NCBI GenBank assembly: GCA_011524475.1
Contig: WTKG01000076.1
Location: 1-6,914, forward strand
Origin: Demequinaceae bacterium
Lineage (GTDB): Bacteria; Actinomycetota; Actinomycetes; Actinomycetales; Demequinaceae
Direction: 5' to 3'
DNA: 6,914 bases
Shown here: in pieces, positions 1-5,896 of the stretch
Numbering within the stretch: position 1 is the first letter of the stretch
Layout of the letters: each line of letters begins with the position of its first letter
The notes under the pieces: generated by a model
The model's database searches: none
What the model was told of the DNA's origin: nothing
The model's input: only the letters and a program-made list of their open reading frames with translations
Made by a program: the position numbers and the translations under genes

Positions 1-290
1 CTCTGTGCCATGGCAACGGCGTGAGCGGTGTCGTTGGAACCGGCTCCCGCCACAAGATGCACATCAGGACCGATGGCTTCGCGTACGACACGAATAAGTT
101 TTTCTTTTTCCGGCATGTGGGTCGTGGGGGCTTCCCCCGTAGTGCCAGAGATGACGAGGCCATCGTTTCCCTGTTCTACGAGATGGGCAGCGAGCGCGGC
201 AGCCGCGTCGTAATCCACCGCGCCGTCTTCGTGAAACGGGGTTACCATCGCCGTGAGAACCGCGCCGAAGGGACGTGCCGCCAAAGTCAT
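1..290 (-). CDS. dapA: 4-hydroxy-tetrahydrodipicolinate synthase, N-terminal part (3' end outside window)
   Basis: DapA condenses pyruvate with L-aspartate-4-semialdehyde, the first committed step of diaminopimelate/lysine synthesis in the cytoplasm. Only the first 96 codons are here; the rest lies beyond the left edge. The fragment reads MTLAARPFGAVLTAMVTPF, then a TIM-barrel start with the family block SGTTGEAPTT (residues 48-57), whose Thr-Thr pair belongs to the active-site proton relay, then EKEKLIRVVREA and LVAGAGSNDT. The lysine that forms the Schiff base would lie outside the window. I chose ATG at 290 because it gives the usual short leader before the barrel. An in-frame GTG at 347 would add 19 residues with no family resemblance. 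Neither start has a clear Shine-Dalgarno sequence. The gene lies 65 bases downstream of thyX on the same strand, so co-transcription with thyX is plausible. Confidence 0.95.
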   Translation of the reverse strand, partial: MTLAARPFGAVLTAMVTPFHEDGAVDYDAAAALAAHLVEQGNDGLVISGTTGEAPTTHMPEKEKLIRVVREAIGPDVHLVAGAGSNDTAHAVAMAQ

Positions 291-355
291 AGAACTAAGA
301 CTACCGGCGGCGTGAGCGTCTCGATGGCCCGCTATGTGCGCGACCACATCTATGG

Positions 356-1087
356 CTAGGGGGCGACGCGCCCTGCCTTGTTAAATGCTTGGTAGGTCAA
401 AGGCATCAGCGAAGCCCAGTTTTCCTCCATCTTTTCCGCCACCATTTCAATCTCACGCTGGGGAAAAGAGGGGAAATGCGTGTCGTCGCGCTTGGTTCTC
501 AAACTCAAGAAATTCATGAGAGACCGGGCATTCATGGTGACGTACATCGAGGAATAGATCGTCACGGGAAGCACTACTCGCGCCACTTCGCGTGCGACTC
601 CTGCTTCGAGCATGCGCTGGTACGAGGCATATGCTTCGGTACATACCGCACGGACTTCTTCGTCCACTAGAGCATGTTGCGCGGATGTTCCTGGCTCAAA
701 TTCATAAGCCCCCGGCTTCCCCACTTGCACGAGGCGGCGTTCAGGCCCTGGCACATAAAAGACCGGGCGAAGTTCCCGGTAGCGTCCCGATTCTTCGTTG
801 TAACTCGCAATCCGGTGTCGCATAAATTCGCGAAAAACAAAGATGGGCGCCTGTACGTAGAACGTCATCGAATTGTGCTCAAACGGGCTTCCGTGCCGGT
901 CGCGCATCAAATAATTTATGAGCCCCACGGAGGAGGACGCATCGGCCGCGACATCCTCACGTGACTGCTCGCCCTTGGTGGACACCCGTGCCGCAAAGAC
1001 CACGTCAGAGTCACTGGCATTGGATCGGACCATCTCAACGGTAACGTCGTCACGAAATTCAATCGCCTGCTGCACTGTGTCATTCAC
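356..1087 (-). CDS. thyX: Flavin-dependent thymidylate synthase ThyX
   Basis: ThyX makes dTMP from dUMP using methylene-tetrahydrofolate as carbon donor and FAD/NADPH as reductant, and is unrelated to ThyA. The 243-residue product carries the signature RHRIASYNEESGRY at residues 90-103 (consensus RHRxxSxNExSxR), which binds FAD and dUMP. A second conserved block, NARSLMNFLSLR, lies at 186-197. The downstream segment with PSFPQREIEMV and the C-terminus GRVAP are typical of actinobacterial ThyX proteins, so the gene looks complete. It starts at GTG 1087, preceded by AAGG with 7 bases of spacing. The methionines further in would remove conserved N-terminal sequence. It is divergent from azlC (82 bases between starts) and is followed by dapA on the same strand. 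ThyX presence suggests, but does not prove, that the organism depends on it rather than ThyA; the window cannot show whether thyA exists elsewhere. Confidence 0.97.
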   Translation of the reverse strand: MNDTVQQAIEFRDDVTVEMVRSNASDSDVVFAARVSTKGEQSREDVAADASSSVGLINYLMRDRHGSPFEHNSMTFYVQAPIFVFREFMRHRIASYNEESGRYRELRPVFYVPGPERRLVQVGKPGAYEFEPGTSAQHALVDEEVRAVCTEAYASYQRMLEAGVAREVARVVLPVTIYSSMYVTMNARSLMNFLSLRTKRDDTHFPSFPQREIEMVAEKMEENWASLMPLTYQAFNKAGRVAP

Positions 1088-1093
1088 AAGGCA

Positions 1094-1099
1094 ACCTTA
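1094..1099 (-). promoter_or_regulatory. Start-proximal TAAGGT element of thyX (RBS or leaderless -10)
   Basis: On the minus strand the hexamer TAAGGT lies at -12 to -7 from the GTG start of thyX. Its AAGG can serve as a Shine-Dalgarno core with 7-base spacing. It also fits the actinobacterial -10 pattern TANNNT at the distance seen for leaderless transcripts. I see no good -35 hexamer, so the RBS reading is favoured. The AAGG can pair with CCTT just before the start codon (AAGG-TTG-CCTT), which could partly mask the site. Confidence 0.45.
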
Positions 1100-1125
1100 T
1101 CGGCAGCATGCAGCACTCCCGATCC

Positions 1126-1148
1126 GGCACACCGTGCCCCTAAGGCAC
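1126..1148. promoter_or_regulatory. Triple inverted-repeat candidate operator between thyX and azlC
   Basis: Three 5-base half-sites alternate in orientation: GGCAC (1126-1130), 3 bases, GTGCC (1134-1138), 5 bases, GGCAC (1144-1148). The cluster ends 21 bases before the azlC ATG and about 40 bases upstream of the thyX start, where a repressor or activator of the divergent genes would bind. BrnFE/AzlCD exporters are often controlled by Lrp-type regulators, but this short site does not identify one. It could also be chance in GC-rich DNA. Confidence 0.3.
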
Positions 1149-1169
1149 AGAAACTGGCATCATCACTTC

Positions 1170-1907
1170 ATGGATTCACGACTGCCACGCCCGGCACTGC
1201 GCCGTCTTTCCCCCACACAACAGCAGGCTCTGGGAGTTTCTGTCGCGACCGGGGCATATGGACTCAGTTTTGGGGCGCTCAGCGTGACTGCTGGACTCGA
1301 TGTATGGCAAACCCAAGCACTGTCCCTATTGCTCTTTACCGGGGGATCCCAGTTTGCCTTTATCGGAATTGTGGCCGCAGGAGGCGGCGGCGCCGCGGCT
1401 GTGGCTACCTCTACCTTGTTGGGCATCCGTAACGGGTTCTACGGAGTAGCACTTGCCCCGCTTATGCGGCCCCTTTCTTGGCGCACACGTGTTGCTGCGG
1501 CTCACGTCACCATTGATGAATCCACCGCAGTGGCGCTCGCGCAAAGAGGCTCCACCGCAGCCATCCTGAAAGCACGAGCCCGACAGGGGTTCTGGTGGAC
1601 AGGAATCGGGGTTTTCGTTGCCTGGAATGCCATCACTCTGCTGGGGGCGCTTGCAGGTCAACGTCTAGGTGATCCGACCGCCTGGGGACTCGACGCGGCA
1701 GCCGCCGCGGCATTCCTGGCGCTTCTGTGGCCACGTTTAGATCACAACGTCCATATATGGGTTGCCGCCGGCGCAACAGCTGTGGCTCTTGCCCTTACCC
1801 CCGTGGCTCCTGCGGGAGTACCCATCATGGCGGCAGCAGTCGTTGCGATCGCAGCGGGAACCCTCACCTATAGAAGGCATAAAACATCAGACGAGGGTGC
1901 CCCATGA
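1170..1907 (+). CDS. azlC: AzlC-family branched-chain amino acid exporter, large subunit
   Basis: This is the large subunit of a two-component export permease (AzlC/AzlD, BrnF/BrnE in corynebacteria) that moves branched-chain amino acids, and in C. glutamicum also methionine, out across the cytoplasmic membrane. The 245-residue protein is close to the usual AzlC length. Family landmarks are the FTGGSQFA stretch at 56-63, RNGFYG at 87-92 where relatives carry an LRxxxY-type motif, HVTIDES at 112-118, and the hydrophobic GLDAAAAAAFLALLWPRL region at 173-190. Long apolar stretches across the chain fit about seven membrane helices. The frame is open far upstream to 918, but that part is antisense to thyX and not credible. 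I chose ATG 1170 because homology-like sequence begins shortly after it. No convincing Shine-Dalgarno precedes it, and GTG 1134 is an alternative. The gene overlaps azlD by 4 bases, so translation is probably coupled. Confidence 0.9.
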   Translation: MDSRLPRPALRRLSPTQQQALGVSVATGAYGLSFGALSVTAGLDVWQTQALSLLLFTGGSQFAFIGIVAAGGGGAAAVATSTLLGIRNGFYGVALAPLMRPLSWRTRVAAAHVTIDESTAVALAQRGSTAAILKARARQGFWWTGIGVFVAWNAITLLGALAGQRLGDPTAWGLDAAAAAAFLALLWPRLDHNVHIWVAAGATAVALALTPVAPAGVPIMAAAVVAIAAGTLTYRRHKTSDEGAP

Positions 1908-2227
1908 GCGCCTATGTCATGTGGTGGATTGCCATCGGTGCCGCTGCCGCACTGAGCTTCGCCACCAAGCTTGCGGGCCACCTTGTGCCGTCACGTGTGG
2001 TGGACAATCCTCGTATTCACGCAATTGCGGCCCTCATCACCGTAGCTTTGTTAGCAGCACTCACGGCTGTGCAAACTTTCACCACTGCGCAAGAGCTGAT
2101 TTTTGATGCCCGCGTGGTGGGGCTAGCGGCTGGGACCCTGGCCCTGATGTTGCGCGCACCGTTCTTAGTGGTGGTGTGCATTGCCGCGGCAGTGGCAGCA
2201 TCCCTGCGTGCTCTCGGGTGGGGGTAA
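1904..2227 (+). CDS. azlD: AzlD-family branched-chain amino acid exporter, small subunit
   Basis: This is the small partner subunit of the AzlCD/BrnFE amino-acid exporter; both subunits are needed for transport in characterised systems. At 107 residues it has the normal AzlD length. It is almost entirely hydrophobic, with likely membrane segments near 5-23, 40-57, 66-84 and 86-104. The late segment LMLRAPFLVVVCIAAAVAASLRAL corresponds to the family's 'RN-hydrophobic' C-terminal helix. The start ATG overlaps the azlC stop (ATGA at 1904-1907) and is preceded by GAGGG at 1893-1897 with 6 bases of spacing, so the start is well supported. It is identified by size, hydrophobicity and pairing with azlC; on sequence alone the small subunit is weakly conserved. 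It is followed 20 bases later by an acetyltransferase gene. Confidence 0.87.
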   Translation: MSAYVMWWIAIGAAAALSFATKLAGHLVPSRVVDNPRIHAIAALITVALLAALTAVQTFTTAQELIFDARVVGLAAGTLALMLRAPFLVVVCIAAAVAASLRALGWG

Positions 2228-2235
2228 TGGGCACA

Positions 2236-2241
2236 TAAGGT
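2236..2241 (+). promoter_or_regulatory. Start-proximal TAAGGT element of the acetyltransferase gene
   Basis: TAAGGT lies at -12 to -7 from ATG 2248, the same hexamer at the same distance as upstream of thyX. AAGG at 2237-2240 gives a reasonable Shine-Dalgarno with 7 bases of spacing, which settles the start. A leaderless -10 reading is possible but lacks a -35. Confidence 0.45.
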
Positions 2242-2247
2242 AAGAGC

Positions 2248-2742
2248 ATGCCTCTTCCCACCCCCGACGTTTCCGTGCGACCCGCAGTGCCTGGAGACGA
2301 AACCATGATCGCGACGATCCAATGGGAGGCATGGACACACGCGCTCGGAGACAAGATCCCTGTCGAAGCCTCCCAGGAAAGCTTCGAAACGTTGTGGCAG
2401 GCGGCCATCACGAGCCCTCCAAGTCGCGAACACCGGGTCTTCACCGCCACCGATGGACCAGAGAAAGTGGGATTTGCCGCAGTGGTGACAGGCGGGGAAA
2501 TCATGGCCCTCGAAGTGGAGCGACAACGCCACCGCCATGGACACGGTTCGCGTCTCCTCGCAGCCTGTGTCGACACGATGCGCACGCAAGGTGTCTCCCT
2601 GGCGCGCACGTGGGTTCTCGAGGGGGACAGTATTCGAGAAGCGTTCCTCACAAGTGCCGGATTCGCTCCCGGCGGGGTGGAACGGACTCTGGAAAGCGCA
2701 CACGGTCAGGTGCGTGAGTCGTTGTGGCGCGCCGCTCTCTAG
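2248..2742 (+). CDS. GNAT-family N-acetyltransferase, substrate unknown
   Basis: The 164-residue protein has the layout of a GNAT fold, which transfers an acetyl group from acetyl-CoA to an amine. It opens with VRPAVPGDETMIATIQWEAWTHAL (residues 10-33), the usual beta1-alpha1 start. A central strand, KVGFAAVVTGGEIMALEVE, follows around 72-90. The acetyl-CoA loop is RHRHGHGSRLL at about 92-102, corresponding to motif A (Q/R-x-x-G-x-G). A C-terminal region, REAFLTSAGFAPGG at about 130-143, matches the 'A..fYer.GF' motif B. The first position of the Q/R-x-x-G-x-G signature is His here. It begins 20 bases after azlD on the same strand and so is probably in the azlCD operon, which suggests but does not show action on an amino acid or amine. 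Its stop codon overlaps the convergent neighbour within CTAG. The family assignment is good; no substrate can be read from the sequence. Confidence 0.85.
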   Translation: MPLPTPDVSVRPAVPGDETMIATIQWEAWTHALGDKIPVEASQESFETLWQAAITSPPSREHRVFTATDGPEKVGFAAVVTGGEIMALEVERQRHRHGHGSRLLAACVDTMRTQGVSLARTWVLEGDSIREAFLTSAGFAPGGVERTLESAHGQVRESLWRAAL

Positions 2743-3203
2743 CGCTTCCAGTCCCGACGAAAAAGCTCAGCCGCATAACGATAGGTACGTCGAGCCATCG
2801 GACGGTCGCCAGCATTGTCGTACGTTAACGCCGCAGTAAACCACGCCATCCAATCATCAGGCCGAGCCTCCACCTCCGCACTGGCCCGCGCATAGGCCTG
2901 TTCCGCCGCCTCTTGCGTCAAACGCCCACTCGGCACACGTGGCCCCTCGATGTGGGGCACCTCATCGTGAAGTTCCAAAGTGTGGGTCATGCGTTGGACC
3001 CACAGCCCTAACGACCATTCTCGCCACAACCACCAGGCGGCGATTCCCGGGAGAATCAGCATGGCAAAGCCCAACCCGCGGGCATAGAGGTCGTCTTGAA
3101 GAAGTAACAGCCATGCCCGATTAGCCACCAATCCCATGTAGAGGATCACCAGCAACGTCAATGCTGCGGCAGCGACAAAACCAGGGCGCCGGCGTAACCC
3201 CAC
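2739..3203 (-). CDS. Small two-helix membrane protein with C-terminal TPR-like helices
   Basis: I do not recognise a named function. The 154-residue product starts with basic residues (GLRRR), then a membrane helix at about 9-29 and a second at about 42-60, so both ends probably face the cytoplasm (positive-inside). The soluble part at about 96-150 is alpha-helical and TPR-like: one helix with EQAYARASAEVEARP, then DDWMAWFTAALTYDNAGDRPMARRTYRYAAELFRRD. The latter has the W-aliphatic-Y-aGD-xxAR pattern of a TPR unit. Proteins of this kind sit next to dapB in other actinobacteria, to my recollection. The GTG start at 3203 shares a base with the dapB stop (TAGTG), so expression is probably coupled to dapB. 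The stop interlocks with the convergent acetyltransferase gene. A scaffold role is possible, but nothing shows a partner. Confidence 0.82.
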   Translation of the reverse strand: MGLRRRPGFVAAAALTLLVILYMGLVANRAWLLLLQDDLYARGLGFAMLILPGIAAWWLWREWSLGLWVQRMTHTLELHDEVPHIEGPRVPSGRLTQEAAEQAYARASAEVEARPDDWMAWFTAALTYDNAGDRPMARRTYRYAAELFRRDWKR

Positions 3204-3946
3204 TAGACATCCAGATATGTGTCGAGGCCAACGGTCAGACCAGGATGGTGTGCCACTTTTCGTATTCCTAACAGCACACCGGGCATAAAAGCACTCCTGC
3301 TCGACGTGTCGTGGCGCAACGTGAAGACTTCCCCCTCGTTGCCAAGCAAAATTTCTTCATGCGCGAGCATTCCTCGCAGACGCACAGCGTGCACGTGCAC
3401 GTCATCTATACGCGCCCCCCGGGAACCGTCTGGGTCGTGCCGCGTCGCATCGGGAGAAGGCGCCACCCCGTGCTGTCGACGAGCCTCGGCTATGAGGTCA
3501 GCAGTATGCGCGGCCGTGCCAGAGGGAGCGTCTTCTTTGTCAGGATGGTGATATTCCACTACTTCTACCGACTCAAAGAAAGGCGCCGCTTGGGCTGCGA
3601 ACTTCGCAGCCAACACTGCACCGAGCGCAAAATTAGGTGCAATGAGAACCCCTAATTCAGGACGAGCCTCAAGCGCATTCCTCACCCGCGTGAGCGGTTC
3701 TTGCGTCCATCCCGTGGTTCCCACAACGGAATGAATTCCCGCATCTATGAGAGCCAGAACGTTCCGTTCTGTGGCGTCCGGGACAGTGAAGTCCACTGCG
3801 ACGTCTGCACCGGCATGTACAGCAACCGACACGTCATCGTCCATGTCAAGAGCAGCCACTACCTCCATGTCGGACGCTGCCTCGACGGCTCGTACCACCG
3901 TTGTGCCCATGCGTCCCGCCGCACCCACTACTGCAACCTTGATCAT
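3203..3946 (-). CDS. dapB: 4-hydroxy-tetrahydrodipicolinate reductase
   Basis: DapB uses NAD(P)H to reduce the DapA product to tetrahydrodipicolinate, the second step of the diaminopimelate/lysine branch. The 247-residue protein begins IKVAVVGAAGRMG, with the Rossmann GxxGxxG at residues 8-14. GTTGW at 76-80 is the family's nucleotide-site block. The signature EYHHPDKEDAPSGTA spans 131-145, with His133 and Lys137 at the positions of the catalytic His159 and Lys163 of E. coli. AVRLRGMLAHEEILLGNEGEVFTLRHD follows in the C-terminal substrate domain. Length and motifs are normal for actinobacterial DapB. The start is ATG 3946, 9 bases after the M16 peptidase stop, with no strong Shine-Dalgarno, which suggests coupling to the peptidase gene. 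Its stop overlaps the next start by one base. Confidence 0.98.
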   Translation of the reverse strand: MIKVAVVGAAGRMGTTVVRAVEAASDMEVVAALDMDDDVSVAVHAGADVAVDFTVPDATERNVLALIDAGIHSVVGTTGWTQEPLTRVRNALEARPELGVLIAPNFALGAVLAAKFAAQAAPFFESVEVVEYHHPDKEDAPSGTAAHTADLIAEARRQHGVAPSPDATRHDPDGSRGARIDDVHVHAVRLRGMLAHEEILLGNEGEVFTLRHDTSSRSAFMPGVLLGIRKVAHHPGLTVGLDTYLDV

Positions 3947-3955
3947 GACAACACT

Positions 3956-5263
3956 CTAGCGAGACAGGCGCACAGAAACGCGCTCTTGCAAGGCATATTC
4001 CTGCGCGAGAACCATCACGTCTTCGGCCGTGATGCGACGAATTTCGTCCAATGCCTCGGTAATGCTCCATAGTTGCCCAAGGTTGAGCTCAGACTTTCCT
4101 AGCCTGGCCATACGAGAGTAAGAGTCTTCCAGTCGCAACACGGTTGCTCCACAGATCTGCCCGACGGCTCGCTCCACCTCTTCCGCTGTCACCTGAGTTG
4201 CCATGGCATCGATTGCCTCGCTTAATAACGACTCGACCTCATCTGCGTTCTCCAGTGCACATGCAGCGTAGGTGCCAAATAATCCAGTCTCAGCGCTGGG
4301 GGACGCAAACGAGTAGGTCGTATACGCAAGCCCCCGCTTCTCACGGATTTCCTGGAAGAGCCGCGAACTCATTCCCGCACCCAAAATCGCGTTGTACACC
4401 GCGATGGAAGGACGCCGCTCATCTGTAGTTTTGAACCCCCGACCCCCCAGAACAATATGTGCTTGTTCTACCTCACGCTCAATACGTACTGAAGGCTCGC
4501 TGGTGGCTTCCACTACAGCATTCGAGTTACGGCGATCCACTGGAGGCTGCTGTGGATCACGCACCCAGCCCCCTGCGTCGAGGCCCTTTTCCACCCACGC
4601 CACTACCTCATCGTGGTCGACCGCGCCGGCAGCTGTGAACACCACCGTCTGCGGTCGATATGTGCGCTGATAATGCTCACGGACGGCTTCCACGCTTACG
4701 GAGCGAATGATCTTAGGGGTCCCGCCAATAGGTCTTCCTAGCGGGTGTCCGCCGAACACTGCACGTGCAAATTTCTCGTGAACGACATCGGTGGGATCAT
4801 CATCGGTCATCGCCAACTCTTCCAAAATCACACCACGTTCCGTAGCGAAATCATCCGCATCAAGACGTGCGCGCGTCACCATGTCCCAGATAACTTCCGT
4901 TGCCATGGCCGCATCCGAATCCAATACCCGGGCGTAGTAACAGGTGTATTCCTTGGCGGTGATTGCATTCGATTCCGCGCCCACGGAGTCGAAAGCTTCG
5001 GCAATATCCAGAGCTTCGCGAGATTTCGTGCCTTTGAACAACAAGTGTTCCAGAAAGTGCGTAGAGCCAGCGTGCTCAGGGCTTTCGTCGCGCGAGCCCA
5101 CAGCAACCCACGCCCCTACTGTGGCGGAACGCATACCAGGAATGTGTTCCGTGAGTACTCGCACTCCCCCAGGAAGAACAGTGCGACGAATCAACGATCC
5201 TTGGTCTTGCTCAACGCTGAGAGAGTGTCCAGGCTCAAGAAGAAGGTCATGAGGCATGAACAC
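3956..5263 (-). CDS. M16-family zinc metallopeptidase (mitochondrial processing peptidase-like)
   Basis: This is a 435-residue inverzincin-type peptidase with the two-lobe M16B layout. The zinc site is HFLEH at residues 69-73 (His69, Glu72, His73; HxxEH), with the third ligand Glu149 in ERGVILEEL, exactly 76 residues after His73 as in mitochondrial processing peptidase. The region THFLEHLLFKGT and SNAITAKEYTCYYARVL match bacterial and MPP-beta relatives. The C-terminal lobe carries GAGMSSRLFQEIREKRGLAYTTYS at 296-318, the conserved substrate-contacting block. No signal peptide is seen, so it is probably cytoplasmic. GTG 5263 is preferred over ATG 5257 because GGGAGG is 7 bases upstream of the GTG. 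It sits between the pnp region and dapB, a common actinobacterial arrangement. The substrate is unknown; such proteins degrade or process peptides in characterised cases. Confidence 0.95.
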   Translation of the reverse strand: MFMPHDLLLEPGHSLSVEQDQGSLIRRTVLPGGVRVLTEHIPGMRSATVGAWVAVGSRDESPEHAGSTHFLEHLLFKGTKSREALDIAEAFDSVGAESNAITAKEYTCYYARVLDSDAAMATEVIWDMVTRARLDADDFATERGVILEELAMTDDDPTDVVHEKFARAVFGGHPLGRPIGGTPKIIRSVSVEAVREHYQRTYRPQTVVFTAAGAVDHDEVVAWVEKGLDAGGWVRDPQQPPVDRRNSNAVVEATSEPSVRIEREVEQAHIVLGGRGFKTTDERRPSIAVYNAILGAGMSSRLFQEIREKRGLAYTTYSFASPSAETGLFGTYAACALENADEVESLLSEAIDAMATQVTAEEVERAVGQICGATVLRLEDSYSRMARLGKSELNLGQLWSITEALDEIRRITAEDVMVLAQEYALQERVSVRLSR

Positions 5264-5270
5264 ACGATAG

Positions 5271-5276
5271 CCTCCC
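5271..5276 (-). promoter_or_regulatory. Shine-Dalgarno of the M16 peptidase gene
   Basis: On the minus strand, GGGAGG lies 7 bases before GTG 5263 and 13 bases before the in-frame ATG 5257. The distance decides for the GTG start. Confidence 0.75.
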
Positions 5277-5344
5277 AGGAGCGGCCTAGGATTTCACCTC
5301 AGGCAGGGATGTGCCGGAGCGCGAGAAGTCTCGGCTGAGTCCGT

Positions 5345-5890
5345 TTAGACGACGCGATCGCGCAACTCAGGAGGCAGGGATGCATCCGCACCGAAGCCCG
5401 TACCGTTGGCGCGTTCTTGCATCGCATAGAGCATGCGGCTTGCCTTGTCACGCACAGCATCGTTGCGGTGTCCGCTGAGACGACCGATCGCACCGATGTC
5501 TAAGACAGGGTTATCCAGCAGTGCATGCAACACAAGCGAATCTTTGTCTGCTTCAAGCACCGCGGTCAGAGCTCCGCCCAAACGCGGATGAGCAGCTACC
5601 GCGGCACGCACCTCGGCACGTGAATCGTGCACCAATGTCGTGAGAACACCCAGCGGGCAGTCGTGGCGCTGCGCGATAGCAGCACGCACAGAAGCGTCTT
5701 GCGAACCCGCAAGTTCCACCACCCGCTCAGGAGCCATCTCCCCCGTCAGGTCCTCATCCGGTGCAACGTCCTGCACCGTCGGAACACGCGAATCACGAAA
5801 ATCGGCACCCGCCATCGCCATGAGGTCCTCTAGCGGAGTACCCATAAGCTCTTCGCCGTTGAGGCTGTACTTCACTTCGCGGTCTGACAT
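5345..5890 (-). CDS. LRV/HEAT-like repeat protein of unknown function
   Basis: I recognise the architecture but not a named gene. The 181-residue, acidic, soluble protein has an N-terminal region (1-50) with MSDREVKYSLNGEELMG and a disordered-looking acidic stretch. About four helical repeats of roughly 24 residues follow. They begin near 58 (VELAGSQDASVRAAIAQRHDCPL), 83 (LTTLVHDSRAEVRAAVAAHPRL), 107 (ALTAVLEADKDSLVLHALLDNPVL) and 132 (IGAIGRLSGHRNDAVRDKASRML). The recurring L...D...VR.A.A..P pattern is that of variant leucine-rich (LRV) or HEAT-type repeats, which usually form binding surfaces. There is no cysteine cluster like the 4Fe-4S motif of the Azotobacter LRV protein (only Cys78 is present). 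The start ATG 5890 has an excellent Shine-Dalgarno, AAAAGGAG, with 6 bases of spacing. It lies between pnp and the M16 gene on the same strand, with 81 bases to the peptidase start. Confidence 0.85.
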   Translation of the reverse strand: MSDREVKYSLNGEELMGTPLEDLMAMAGADFRDSRVPTVQDVAPDEDLTGEMAPERVVELAGSQDASVRAAIAQRHDCPLGVLTTLVHDSRAEVRAAVAAHPRLGGALTAVLEADKDSLVLHALLDNPVLDIGAIGRLSGHRNDAVRDKASRMLYAMQERANGTGFGADASLPPELRDRVV

Positions 5891-5896
5891 TGGAAA

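Noticed and set aside
334..349. Inverted repeat ATGTG-N6-CACAT between thyX and dapA
   Set aside because: The arms are too short and unsupported to call a regulatory site or terminator.
918..1169. N-terminal extension of azlC (frame open from 918)
   Set aside because: This part is antisense to thyX and unlike AzlC proteins. The family-like sequence begins after ATG 1170.
1521..1560. Ten-base direct repeat TCCACCGCAG at 1521-1530 and 1551-1560
   Set aside because: It is in frame inside azlC and encodes Ser-Thr-Ala twice. It is probably coincidence of composition.
2017..2703. A 228-codon minus-strand open frame across azlD and the acetyltransferase
   Set aside because: Its product is low-complexity Arg/His/Ser-rich sequence, while the plus strand has well-placed starts, RBS and family motifs.
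5322..5333. Hairpin CGAGA-AG-TCTCG between the LRV-like gene and the M16 gene as a terminator
   Set aside because: The arms are only 5 bases with a 2-base loop and no T-run follows on the minus strand.
4745..5338. A 197-codon plus-strand open frame opposite the M16 peptidase
   Set aside because: The opposite strand encodes the zinc site and flanking conserved blocks of the peptidase. The plus-strand product shows no recognisable domain.
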